Origin: an uncultured Oscillospiraceae bacterium
GTDB taxonomy: Bacteria > Bacillota > Clostridia > Oscillospirales > Ruminococcaceae
Direction of reading: 5' to 3'
NCBI GenBank assembly: GCA_900546885.1
Contig: UREN01000013.1
Location: forward strand, 1 to 41,879
Length of the DNA stretch: 41,879 bases
Below are positions 16,456-24,151 of this stretch, piece by piece; the stretch's first letter is position 1, and each line of letters starts with the position of its first letter. Below the pieces are notes generated by a model. It saw nothing but the letters and a program-made list of their open reading frames with translations, had not been told where the DNA came from and made no database searches. A program made the position numbers and the translations under genes.

Positions 16456-16464
16456 ATTGTAGCA
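16456..16464 (-). promoter_or_regulatory. Putative promoter of the TetR gene
   Basis: On the minus strand TG-C-TACAAT (core 16456-16461) is a good extended -10, about 40 bases before the start. A TTGAAT upstream is 20 bases away, too far for an ideal -35. Confidence 0.45.
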
Positions 16465-16521
16465 AAGCTATCCCAAAGAAAATTCAACACAGCGTAAAAA
16501 ATAAGCAAAAGAGGGGGCGAA

Positions 16522-16537
16522 GTGTCTTATTTGATAC
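16522..16537. promoter_or_regulatory. Candidate TetR operator
   Basis: GTGTC-TTATTT-GATAC is an inverted repeat of the form GTnTC-N6-GAnAC, in the gap between the TetR gene and the PHP gene. The nearest -10-like element for the plus-strand operon is TATACA at 16574-16579, without a clear -35. The assignment rests on position and symmetry only. Confidence 0.35.
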
Positions 16538-16659
16538 GGGTTTAGGGAACTGTCGCAAGCATTTTACGAGCCTTATACAGACTTTCAGGCCCCCAGACGC
16601 AATAATAAAAAGCGTTGAGGGACACCGGGCACAAGCCCGGCCGGAAAGGAGCAAAGGGA

Positions 16660-17907
16660 ATGCAAACCGAATTTTGCAAAACTGTTTTGATTCGCCCCGA
16701 ACAAAAGGGCACCTGTGTGGACGTGAACTTCCCGGTGGCGGAAAACACGCGCTCTGTCACCATGCAGGTGGAATACCCAATGGAATTTCCCAAATGCGTG
16801 ATACAGCCTTCGCTGTATGGCCCCAATGGCCTGCGGGGCTGCTGTGCCGTGCAGAAAACAGGGTGCACGGTAAGCGCCGAATTTGCCTCGCCCGGCTTTT
16901 GCGCGGCGCCCATCGAGGCGGGCCAGTGGCGCGTGGCGCTGTCTGTGGCGGCCATCCAGCAGGCGACGGAGGTGAAGGTGTGTGTCACCACACAGCCGGA
17001 GGCCCCCGCCTGGTATAAGGCCGACCTGCACATGCATGGCCGCCACAGCGACGGCGGTTATACGGAAGAAGAGACCATCGAGCTGTGCCGCGCCGCTGGG
17101 CTGCAGGTGATTGCCCTGACAGACCATAACAGCGTAACGCAAAATGTGTTTCAAAAGACAGAAGAGGGCATTTTGCGCATCCCGGGTTACGAGTGGACCA
17201 CACGCCTTGGCCACTGCAATTTTCTGGGGGTAGAGCGCCCGGTGAAAGACTTTGCGGCCGCCGGGCCGCAGCAGGCAGTGGAAAGGTTGGAAGAGGCGCG
17301 CGAAAACGGCGCCCTGATTATTCTCAACCACCCGGGCGACCGCCTTGGCGGGTGGAAGGTTGGCACAGAGGGCGTGCCCTTCGACGGGTATGAAGTGTGG
17401 AACGGCCCCTGGCGCGACACCAACGACAATTCCCTGGCGCTGTGGCAAGAGATGCTGGCGCAGGGGCGCAAGGTTCCCGCCGTGGGCGGCAGCGACACGC
17501 ATCAGATTATTTCGCTCACCAGGCACGGCCACCCCTGCAACCATATTTTTTGCAGCCGTTTCGAGTTGCCCGCTGTGCTGGACGCAATTCGGGCAGGGCA
17601 CTGCTACATCACGCGCACACCGGGCGACGGGCCGGCGGAACTGACCGTGAACGGCACCATGATGGGCGGCACGGCCGCCCCGGCGCAGCAGTATACGCTG
17701 CAGTTTGACGTGCAGGGCCTTGTGTGCGGCGATGAAATTTTGCTTGTGAATGAAAACGGGCTGTTTCGCAAATGGCAGGCCAGCGTCAGCCGGGAACGGC
17801 GCACGCTGGAAGTGCCCGAGGCGCTGTTCTACCGCCTGGAAGTGCGCAGAACCTTCCCGCGGGGCAGCCAGCCCGTGCTGCTTACCAACCCGGTTTACTT
17901 AAAATAA
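16660..17907 (+). CDS. PHP-domain phosphoesterase (CehA/McbA-like metallohydrolase)
   Basis: The 415-residue protein has an N-terminal beta-rich domain (about 1-115) and a PHP catalytic domain with all expected metal ligands: DLHMH (His124, His126), LTDHN (Asp155-His156), GYEW (Glu178), GHCN (His185), LNHPGD (His224) and GSDTH (Asp279, His281). PHP enzymes hydrolyse phosphomono- or diesters with a trinuclear metal site. There is no signal peptide. It is the first gene before ugpB-ugpA-ugpE, exactly where a glycerophosphodiesterase would be useful, so it may take the place of UgpQ. The ATG at 16660 gives the best family start; AAAGGAG lies upstream. Confidence 0.88.
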   Translation: MQTEFCKTVLIRPEQKGTCVDVNFPVAENTRSVTMQVEYPMEFPKCVIQPSLYGPNGLRGCCAVQKTGCTVSAEFASPGFCAAPIEAGQWRVALSVAAIQQATEVKVCVTTQPEAPAWYKADLHMHGRHSDGGYTEEETIELCRAAGLQVIALTDHNSVTQNVFQKTEEGILRIPGYEWTTRLGHCNFLGVERPVKDFAAAGPQQAVERLEEARENGALIILNHPGDRLGGWKVGTEGVPFDGYEVWNGPWRDTNDNSLALWQEMLAQGRKVPAVGGSDTHQIISLTRHGHPCNHIFCSRFELPAVLDAIRAGHCYITRTPGDGPAELTVNGTMMGGTAAPAQQYTLQFDVQGLVCGDEILLVNENGLFRKWQASVSRERRTLEVPEALFYRLEVRRTFPRGSQPVLLTNPVYLK

Positions 17908-17928
17908 ATGAAAGAAAAGGAGAAAACC

Positions 17929-19281
17929 ATGAAAGCCAAACGGATCTTTGCCCTTGTTCTTGCCGCTGTTTTGGTGCTCAGCCTGCTCACAGGCTGCGGC
18001 GGCCAGCAGGCCCCTGCCGCTTCCGGCAGCACGGCTTCTGCCTCTGACGGGTCCAGCGAGCCCGTCCACATTACATTCTGGCATGCCATGAACACGGACG
18101 TCATCACCAACATCGTAGATGAATTCAACCAGTCGCAGGATGAAGTATATGTCGAGTGCATCTACCAGGGCGCTTACGGGGATGTGCTGAACAATTTCCG
18201 CATGGCCATGGCCGCAGGCGGGCAGGACGCGCCGGACATCGTGCAGGTGTACGAGGGCGGCAGCGCGTTCATGATTGAAAGCGGCTATGCCACGCCCGTG
18301 CAAACTTATATTGACGAAGAACAGTTCGATATGTCCGATATTCTGCCCATCATTCGCAATTATTACACCTACAATGGCACCATGTATTCCATGCCATTCA
18401 ACTCGTCCAACGCGGTGCTGTATTACAACAAAGATATGTTCCGCGCTGCCGGGCTGGACCCGGACGCCCCGCCCGCCACGTTTGCCGAGATGGGCGAATA
18501 TGCCAAGGCGCTGCAAACAGACGAAGTGGCCGGCGTGGCCCTGCCCATCGACTGCTCTTTGTTCGAGTTCAATATGGTGAATATCGGCAAGGAAATTGTA
18601 GATAACGGCAACGGGCGCACGGCCCGCGCCACCCGCGCGGTGTTCAGCGAAAACGGCGGCGGCCTGGAGGTGTTCGAGGCGTATAACGAGCTGTACCAGA
18701 CGGGCGCCACGTCCGACTTTGGCTCCGATTCCCTGCAGGCGTTCATGGGCCAGAAAACGGCCATGACCATCTCTTCCTCTGCGCTGATTTCAACCGTGGC
18801 CAAAACCGTGGGCGAAAACTTTGAGGTGGGCGTGGCCCCCATGCCGCTGGTAGACCCGCAGACAGACTGCGGCATCCCCGTGGGCGGCGGCACCCTGTGG
18901 CTGGCCAACAAGGGCGAGCCGGAAAAGGAACGGGCGGCCTTTGAGTTCTTGAAATATATGATTCAGCCAGAGCCGCAGGCCGAATGGCACATGGCCACAG
19001 GCTATTATGCCATCAACCAGAAAGCCTACGAGCTGGACAGCGTCAAGCAGTTCTACGAGGAAAACCCGCTGTTTGAAGTGGCGGTGGAACAAATTATGAA
19101 CTCCAACACAGATGCCGTGGGCCCCGTGTATGCCACCAATATGGAGGCGCGCACCAAAATACAGGACCACTGGCGCGCCATGATGGAACAGCGGGAGACG
19201 CCGGAACAGGCCATTTCTGCCGCCGAGGCCGAAGTGACGCAGCTGATTGAGCAATACAACGCCACCAACCCGCTGGCCTGA
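17929..19281 (+). CDS. ugpB: Glycerol-phosphate-type substrate-binding lipoprotein (UgpB-like)
   Basis: The 450-residue protein starts with a lipoprotein signal (lipobox LTGC, about residue 22) and a Gly/Ser/Ala linker. Its body follows E. coli UgpB closely in several places: ITFWHAMN, FNQSQDE, YQGAYGD, DIVQVYEGG, PFNSSNAVLYYNKDMFRAAGLDP, GGGTLWLANKG and EWHMATGYYAIN. UgpB binds sn-glycerol 3-phosphate and glycerophosphodiesters such as glycerophosphocholine. The ATG at 17929 follows AAGGAG by six bases; the ATG at 17908 overlaps that site region and adds a charged extension before the signal peptide, so it is rejected. The resemblance is from memory of the E. coli sequence and strongly suggests, but does not prove, the ligand. 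Confidence 0.85.
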   Translation: MKAKRIFALVLAAVLVLSLLTGCGGQQAPAASGSTASASDGSSEPVHITFWHAMNTDVITNIVDEFNQSQDEVYVECIYQGAYGDVLNNFRMAMAAGGQDAPDIVQVYEGGSAFMIESGYATPVQTYIDEEQFDMSDILPIIRNYYTYNGTMYSMPFNSSNAVLYYNKDMFRAAGLDPDAPPATFAEMGEYAKALQTDEVAGVALPIDCSLFEFNMVNIGKEIVDNGNGRTARATRAVFSENGGGLEVFEAYNELYQTGATSDFGSDSLQAFMGQKTAMTISSSALISTVAKTVGENFEVGVAPMPLVDPQTDCGIPVGGGTLWLANKGEPEKERAAFEFLKYMIQPEPQAEWHMATGYYAINQKAYELDSVKQFYEENPLFEVAVEQIMNSNTDAVGPVYATNMEARTKIQDHWRAMMEQRETPEQAISAAEAEVTQLIEQYNATNPLA

Positions 19282-19295
19282 GGGGAGAAACGCGG

Positions 19296-20240
19296 ATGGA
19301 AACAATAAAAGCCGGCCTGCGCCCGGCGCGCGCCGCCTGTGCGGCGCGCGGCGCGCGGCCAAAACTGGGCGCGCTGCTGCGGCGGCACGAAAAAAGACTT
19401 TTGGGCATCCTCTTCATTCTGCCGGCCCTGTGCCTGCTGTGGCAGTTTTCATACGGCGCTTTTCTGCAAACTGTCTGGAACAGCGTGCATCTGACGAACA
19501 TTCAGGGCCAGGCGGTCTCGTTCTGCGGGCTGGAGCTGTACCGCACATTGCTTACCAGCGGCGAGTTTTGGAACAGCTGCTTTGTCTCGGTGAAATTCGT
19601 TTTGATGACCGTGTTTCCCTCGCTTGCCATTGCCCTGCTGCTTGCGGCGCTGTGCCGCAAGCGGCTGCCGGGCGGAAAGCTGGTGGAAATTCTGTTTTCC
19701 ATGCCGGTGGCCGTCTCGTCCACTTGTGTCACCATGGTGTTCATGACCATGCTGGAGCCCAGCATGGGCCTTATTAACCAACTGCTGGGGCTGGATGTCA
19801 AATGGTACCTGGACAGCGGCCTGGCCCTTTTCTGCGTGGCGCTGGTGGTGAACTGGAACCTCATTGCCATGGATTTCATCTTTCTTGGCGCGGCCATGCG
19901 CGCCGTGCCGGCCAGCTATTATGAAAGTGCCTCGCTGGACGGGGCGGACGGCTGGAAGGTGTTTTGGAACATTACGCTGCCCAGCATTTCGCCCACGGTG
20001 TTCTTTTTGCTGGTCATCAACATCCTGCAGGCGTTTCAGGCCTTTGGGCCCATCAACATCATGACGGGCGGCGGGCCGTCCGGCGCCACAGACGTGCTGT
20101 CTTATTCCATTTACCGGGATGCGTTTGTCAATTACCAGTTCAGCCCGGCGGCCGCAAAATCGGTTTTGCTGTTCCTTATTCTGCTGGGCGTCACGGTGTT
20201 TCAGATGAAAAACGAGAAAAAGAGGGTGTTTTACCAGTGA
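19296..20240 (+). CDS. ugpA: ABC importer permease UgpA-like
   Basis: The 314-residue permease has a charged, Arg/Ala-rich N-terminal tail of about 35 residues and then six hydrophobic segments. The EAA loop reads YYESASLDGADGWKVFW. The segment FQAFGPINIMTGGGPSGATDVL near the C-terminus is typical of UgpA subunits. It follows ugpB by 14 bases and overlaps the next permease by four. Confidence 0.88.
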   Translation: METIKAGLRPARAACAARGARPKLGALLRRHEKRLLGILFILPALCLLWQFSYGAFLQTVWNSVHLTNIQGQAVSFCGLELYRTLLTSGEFWNSCFVSVKFVLMTVFPSLAIALLLAALCRKRLPGGKLVEILFSMPVAVSSTCVTMVFMTMLEPSMGLINQLLGLDVKWYLDSGLALFCVALVVNWNLIAMDFIFLGAAMRAVPASYYESASLDGADGWKVFWNITLPSISPTVFFLLVINILQAFQAFGPINIMTGGGPSGATDVLSYSIYRDAFVNYQFSPAAAKSVLLFLILLGVTVFQMKNEKKRVFYQ

Positions 20241-21079
20241 GCATTTCGCCTGCGTTCAAACAGCTGCGGCAAAACGGGCTGCGCATGCTGCTGGTGGCTG
20301 TGCTGGCCGCGCTTTACCTCTTTCCGCTGGTGCGCATTTTCAGCATGAGCTTTATGAGCGCCTCCGAGCTGTACGCCTCGGCCCCGTCCATTTTCCCAAA
20401 AGCGTTCACGCTGGAAAATTACCGCAGCATTTTTCAGGGCAACATTCCAATTTTCACATTTTTGAAAAACACGGTGATTATGGCGCTGCTTATCACAGCG
20501 GTGCAGCTTGCGGTGTCCAGCATCACCGCATACGCCCTCACGGGGCTGGACGTGCCCTTCAAAAACCTTATTTTTATTCTGATTTTGGGCGGCATGATGA
20601 TTCCTTTTGAATCGACCATGCTGGCAAATTACCTGTTTGTGGCCCAAAACGGGCTGCGCAACCAATATCTTGGGCTGATTCTGCCGTTTCTGCTCTCTCC
20701 GGCCGGAATTTTTCTGATGCGCCAGCAGTTCAAATCCATCCCCAAAGAAATTTATGACGCCGCCGCCATAGACGGGTGCGGGCCGGTGCGCCTGTTTCTG
20801 CGGCTGCTGCTGCCCATGTCCGGCAATGCGCTGGCCTCGCTGGCAATTTTGTCGATGATCACGGCCTGGAACCAGTATATCTGGCCGCTGCTGGTCACCA
20901 ATAAAAACGAAATGCGCACCGTGCAGGTGGGCATCTCGATGCTGCAGGGGCTGGAATTTTCCGACTATACGCTGGTGATGGCGGGCATTGTGCTGGTGCT
21001 TTTGCCCTGCGTGCTGATTTTTGTGGTGGGGTTCCGCTTTTTTATCGCCGGCATCACAGAGGGTGCTGTGAAAGGCTAA
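20237..21079 (+). CDS. ugpE: ABC importer permease UgpE-like
   Basis: The 280-residue permease starts at a GTG (20237) that overlaps the previous stop as GTGA, with AGAGGG about ten bases upstream. Six hydrophobic segments and the EAA loop IYDAAAIDGCGPVRLF are present; NQYIWPLLVTNKNEMRTVQVGI near the C-terminus matches the UgpE/MalG subunit. An internal ATG at 20285 would remove part of the first membrane segment. No ATPase gene follows, so the transporter needs one from elsewhere. Confidence 0.88.
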   Translation: MSISPAFKQLRQNGLRMLLVAVLAALYLFPLVRIFSMSFMSASELYASAPSIFPKAFTLENYRSIFQGNIPIFTFLKNTVIMALLITAVQLAVSSITAYALTGLDVPFKNLIFILILGGMMIPFESTMLANYLFVAQNGLRNQYLGLILPFLLSPAGIFLMRQQFKSIPKEIYDAAAIDGCGPVRLFLRLLLPMSGNALASLAILSMITAWNQYIWPLLVTNKNEMRTVQVGISMLQGLEFSDYTLVMAGIVLVLLPCVLIFVVGFRFFIAGITEGAVKG

Positions 21080-21103
21080 GCGGGCCTGTGCAGGGCCGCA
21101 AAA

Positions 21104-21152
21104 CGCAAAACAGCGGCGCGCCGTTTTCTGCGGTGCGCCGCTGCCTGTTTTA
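21104..21152. terminator. Terminator after the ugpBAE operon
   Basis: A 13-base-pair stem (CAGCGGCGCGCCG / CGGTGCGCCGCTG, one G-T pair) is followed by CCTGTTTTATC and preceded by AAAACGCAAAA, so it can serve both convergent genes. Confidence 0.75.
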
Positions 21153-21758
21153 TCCCTTTTCCGTTTGCCGCGGGCGCCTGCCGCCCTGCGGCTTTTTCTT
21201 TTTTTTCTTCACAGAAAAGCCAAAACTGCCTATTTTGCGCCCCAGCGCGAAATATTCGCCGTGCGCATAGGCGCAAAGCCCTGCCCTGGCAAGGCACAGG
21301 CGGCCGTTTGCGTCAATCAGTTCTTCGTCCACCTGCACGCTGATAATGTCCGCCAGAAACATGTCGTGCGTGCCAAGCGGCACAATGTCCGTCACACGGC
21401 AGGCCAGGCAAAGCGGGCTTTCGGCAATGGCGGGCGCGGCAAAGCCGGGCACGGCCTCGGGCGTGAGGCGGGCGGCCGCCAGCTTGTTTTCGCTGCGGCC
21501 GCTTCTTACGCCGCAGTAATCTACCGCGCGCACAAGCGCCGCTGTGGGCAGGTTGATGATGAACTCGCCGCTTGCTTTAATAAGGCCATGGCTGTAGCGC
21601 TCGGGCCGCACGGAGATATAGGTTTTGGGCGGCTGAGAATTCAAAATGCCCGTCCAGGCAATGGCAAGGGCGTTGGGCGCTTCCAGCGTGCCGCAGCTCA
21701 CCAGCGCGGGCGGCACGGGCGCCAGCAGCGTGGCGCCCTTCCATTCTGTTTTCGGCAT
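21150..21758 (-). CDS. Flavin reductase family protein (flavoredoxin-like)
   Basis: The 202-residue protein has the FMN-binding split-barrel pattern: PVPPALVSCGTLEAPNALAIAWTGILNSQPP at the start (where the FMN phosphate is bound), YISVRPERYSHGLI, and EFIINLP. Flavoredoxins carry FMN and pass electrons in anaerobes. The C-terminus ends in an unusual Lys-rich tail (six consecutive Lys, then Arg/Gln-rich). The ATG follows AAGGAGG. The gene is apparently monocistronic; no partner redox gene is adjacent. Confidence 0.88.
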   Translation of the reverse strand: MPKTEWKGATLLAPVPPALVSCGTLEAPNALAIAWTGILNSQPPKTYISVRPERYSHGLIKASGEFIINLPTAALVRAVDYCGVRSGRSENKLAAARLTPEAVPGFAAPAIAESPLCLACRVTDIVPLGTHDMFLADIISVQVDEELIDANGRLCLARAGLCAYAHGEYFALGRKIGSFGFSVKKKKKKPQGGRRPRQTEKG

Positions 21759-21780
21759 AAAATTTTCCTCCTTCCGGGAA

Positions 21781-21875
21781 AGAGAGGCCGGGGCCCGTAA
21801 AAGGCCCCGGCCTGTTTTTTGTTTTGCGGCCGCGGCCGCGGGGCAGCCCGGCCGGAAAGCAGCCGGGCTGCTTTT
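21781..21875 (+). terminator. Tandem hairpins with T runs on the plus strand
   Basis: Two strong stems occur: AGGCCGGGGCC / GGCCCCGGCCT followed by GTTTTTTGTTTT, and GCAGCCCGGC / GCCGGGCTGC followed by TTTTTATTTTT. The T runs lie on the plus strand although both flanking genes are on the minus strand. They may block read-through from the left, or serve as minus-strand terminators without the usual U tract. Confidence 0.5.
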
Positions 21876-22837
21876 TATTTTTCCTGTTTGTCAAAAGTGG
21901 TTTCGCTGATGATGAAGCGCGGGCGCTGCTTTGTCTCGTTATAAATTTTGCCAATGTATTCGCCAATCACGCCCAGGCACAGAAGCTGCACGCCGCCCAT
22001 GAAGAAAATGGCGCACAGCATGCTGGCCCAGCCGGACACCGTGGCGCCCAGCAGCTTGGTAAGCAGCACCCAAATGATGCCGATGAAGCTGGCCAGGCTG
22101 ATGAAGAAGCCCAGCCCGGTGATGAGGCGGATGGGCTTTACCGAAAGGCTGGTGATGCCGTCAAAGGCAAAGTTCAGCATTTTTTTCAGCGGGTAATGGC
22201 TCTCGCCGGCAATGCGCTCGGCGCGCTCGTAATATACGCTGGAGCTGCGGTAGCCCACCAGGGGCACAAGGCCGCGCAAAAACAGGTTTACCTCGCGGAA
22301 CTGCGCCAGCCCCTCCAGCGCGCGCTTGCTCATCAGGCGGTAATCGGCGTGGTTATACACCGTGTTTGCGCCCAGCGCGTTCATCACCTTATAAAAGCCC
22401 TCGGCCGTGGTGCGCTTGAACCAGGTGTCGGTCTCGCGCTTCGAGCGCACGCCGTACACCACGTCGCACCCGGCAAGGTATTCGTCTATCATTTTGTCCA
22501 TGGCGTTGATGTCGTCCTGCCCATCGCAGTCAATCGAGATGGTCACGTCCGCCATGTCCTTGGCCGTCATCAGGCCGGCCAGCAGGGCGTTCTGGTGCCC
22601 GCGGTTGCGCGAGAGGCAAACGCCCAAAAAGTGCTCGTCCTGCGCGGCCAGCTGCTGAATAATAGCCCAGGTGTTGTCTTTCGAGCCGTCGTTTACAAAC
22701 ATCACGCGGCTTTTTTCGCTCACTTTTCCGGCGGCGGCCAGGCCTTTCACCTTTTCCAGAAACATGCCGCTGGTGACAGGCAGCACTTCCTGCTCGTTAT
22801 AGCAGGGGATCACGATGTATAAAACCGGTTTTTCCAT
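21875..22837 (-). CDS. Family 2 glycosyltransferase, polyprenyl-phosphate type (GtrB/DPM1-like)
   Basis: The 320-residue protein has a cytoplasmic GT-A domain (IVIPCYNEQEVLP, FVNDGSKDNTW, SRNRGHQNALLAGL, SIDCDGQDD) and two C-terminal membrane segments (about residues 235-300). This is the layout of GtrB/YfdH/CsbB enzymes, which move a sugar from a nucleotide donor onto undecaprenyl phosphate. The ATG follows AAAAGGAG. The upstream neighbour is a GT-C-type transferase that could use the lipid-linked sugar, so the two probably act together in modifying an envelope polymer or protein. Confidence 0.93.
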   Translation of the reverse strand: MEKPVLYIVIPCYNEQEVLPVTSGMFLEKVKGLAAAGKVSEKSRVMFVNDGSKDNTWAIIQQLAAQDEHFLGVCLSRNRGHQNALLAGLMTAKDMADVTISIDCDGQDDINAMDKMIDEYLAGCDVVYGVRSKRETDTWFKRTTAEGFYKVMNALGANTVYNHADYRLMSKRALEGLAQFREVNLFLRGLVPLVGYRSSSVYYERAERIAGESHYPLKKMLNFAFDGITSLSVKPIRLITGLGFFISLASFIGIIWVLLTKLLGATVSGWASMLCAIFFMGGVQLLCLGVIGEYIGKIYNETKQRPRFIISETTFDKQEK

Positions 22838-22858
22838 GGGTATCTCCTTTTTTATCCT

Positions 22859-24127
22859 CTAATTTTGAGCGGGCAAAAAAGCCTCTGCCCGTAATTCACG
22901 CAGAAAAGCAAAACAGAACGCGCCATACAGCACAATGTTGAGCACAGAAAGCGTCTGAATCTCAAGCGGCATGCTGCCCTGGAACAGGAAGGGAATATAG
23001 ATCATGGTGTCCATGGCGGCCATGCAGGCGGTAAGCGGGGCAAGCCTGCCCGTGGCGGCCGTATACACCACCAGCAGCACAAGCACGGCCAGGCCGTACC
23101 GCTCGTGCATGCCGGGCAGGAAAATCAGGCAGGTGTAAAAGCTGAAAATGAACAGCAAAAGCGTGGTGCGCGCGCCAAACTGCGCCTGCCGAGAAATCAG
23201 CCACACAGCGGCCATACCCAGCACACCAAAGCAGAACAGCATCATGCCGGCGCGGAAAAAGGGGATGATGTTGCCCTCAATGAACCGGTAGGTGGTGCCG
23301 TTCCAATCAAATGTGCTGGCGGCGCCGGAAAGCCAGGTGGCCGCGTTGGGGTAAGTGCTGGCAATGTGCGCCTCGGCCCCCTGGCCCAGATAAATATTGA
23401 AGGGGCGCCACAATGCCTCGCCCACGTCACCGTGCAAAATAAGGGTGACCACAATGGACGGAATGGCAAAAAACTCCAGCATGGCGGGCATCCACAGAAA
23501 ATTCAGCACAGAAAACTTCTTTTTCACCACATACAGAATAAGCAGCGCCGGGCAAAGAAACACGGCCTGCAGCTTCAGGCTGAACGCAACGCCCAGCCAA
23601 AGAAAGCTGGCCACATATTTTTCTTTGTAGAAAAACAGGGCGCAAAGCAGCAAGAAGGTGACATACATCATGTCGCACTGCGCCCACATGGCGCCGTTCA
23701 TCACCACAGAGGGCAGAAACAGCACCACAATGCCGGCAGCTGCGGCCGAACGGCGCGCGGCTGCGGCCGTGCGCCCTGCCTGGCGGCACACCTCGTGCGC
23801 CAGCAGCGCGGCAGCCGCCGCGCCGATGTAATCGAACAGAATAGAGACAAGCTTGATAGAGACAAGCGGGTTGGGCAGGTAGGAAATGGCGGCCATCAGG
23901 GTGCGGTACAGCATGTTGTAATTGCCCACATCGCGTGCAAGGGCACGCCAGCCGCCAAAGCTGCGGAAGTTTTCATACCACACTTCCAGGGCTGCCACAT
24001 AGTCAATGGAGTGGTATGGAAGCAGAAAATAGCGAAGCGCGGCGGAAACCAGCAAAAGGCACACAATGCCCAGCACGGCAATGTGCTTTTGCACAAAGCA
24101 CAGCAGCTTCTTTTCCAGGTTCGGCAT
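22859..24127 (-). CDS. GT-C-type membrane glycosyltransferase
   Basis: The 422-residue protein has about ten hydrophobic segments. Features typical of GT-C enzymes are the first outer loop with an acidic residue (YHSIDYVAALEVWY, near residue 38) and the segments MWAQCDMMYVTFLL and GVAFSLKLQAVFLCPALL. Such enzymes take sugars from polyprenyl phosphate on the outer face of the membrane. It lies 21 bases upstream of the GtrB-like gene, in the same unit, which could make its donor. The acceptor is unknown. AAGGAGG precedes the ATG. Confidence 0.85.
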   Translation of the reverse strand: MPNLEKKLLCFVQKHIAVLGIVCLLLVSAALRYFLLPYHSIDYVAALEVWYENFRSFGGWRALARDVGNYNMLYRTLMAAISYLPNPLVSIKLVSILFDYIGAAAAALLAHEVCRQAGRTAAAARRSAAAAGIVVLFLPSVVMNGAMWAQCDMMYVTFLLLCALFFYKEKYVASFLWLGVAFSLKLQAVFLCPALLILYVVKKKFSVLNFLWMPAMLEFFAIPSIVVTLILHGDVGEALWRPFNIYLGQGAEAHIASTYPNAATWLSGAASTFDWNGTTYRFIEGNIIPFFRAGMMLFCFGVLGMAAVWLISRQAQFGARTTLLLFIFSFYTCLIFLPGMHERYGLAVLVLLVVYTAATGRLAPLTACMAAMDTMIYIPFLFQGSMPLEIQTLSVLNIVLYGAFCFAFLRELRAEAFLPAQN

Positions 24128-24151
24128 AAAACGGCCTGCCTCCTTTTGTGT

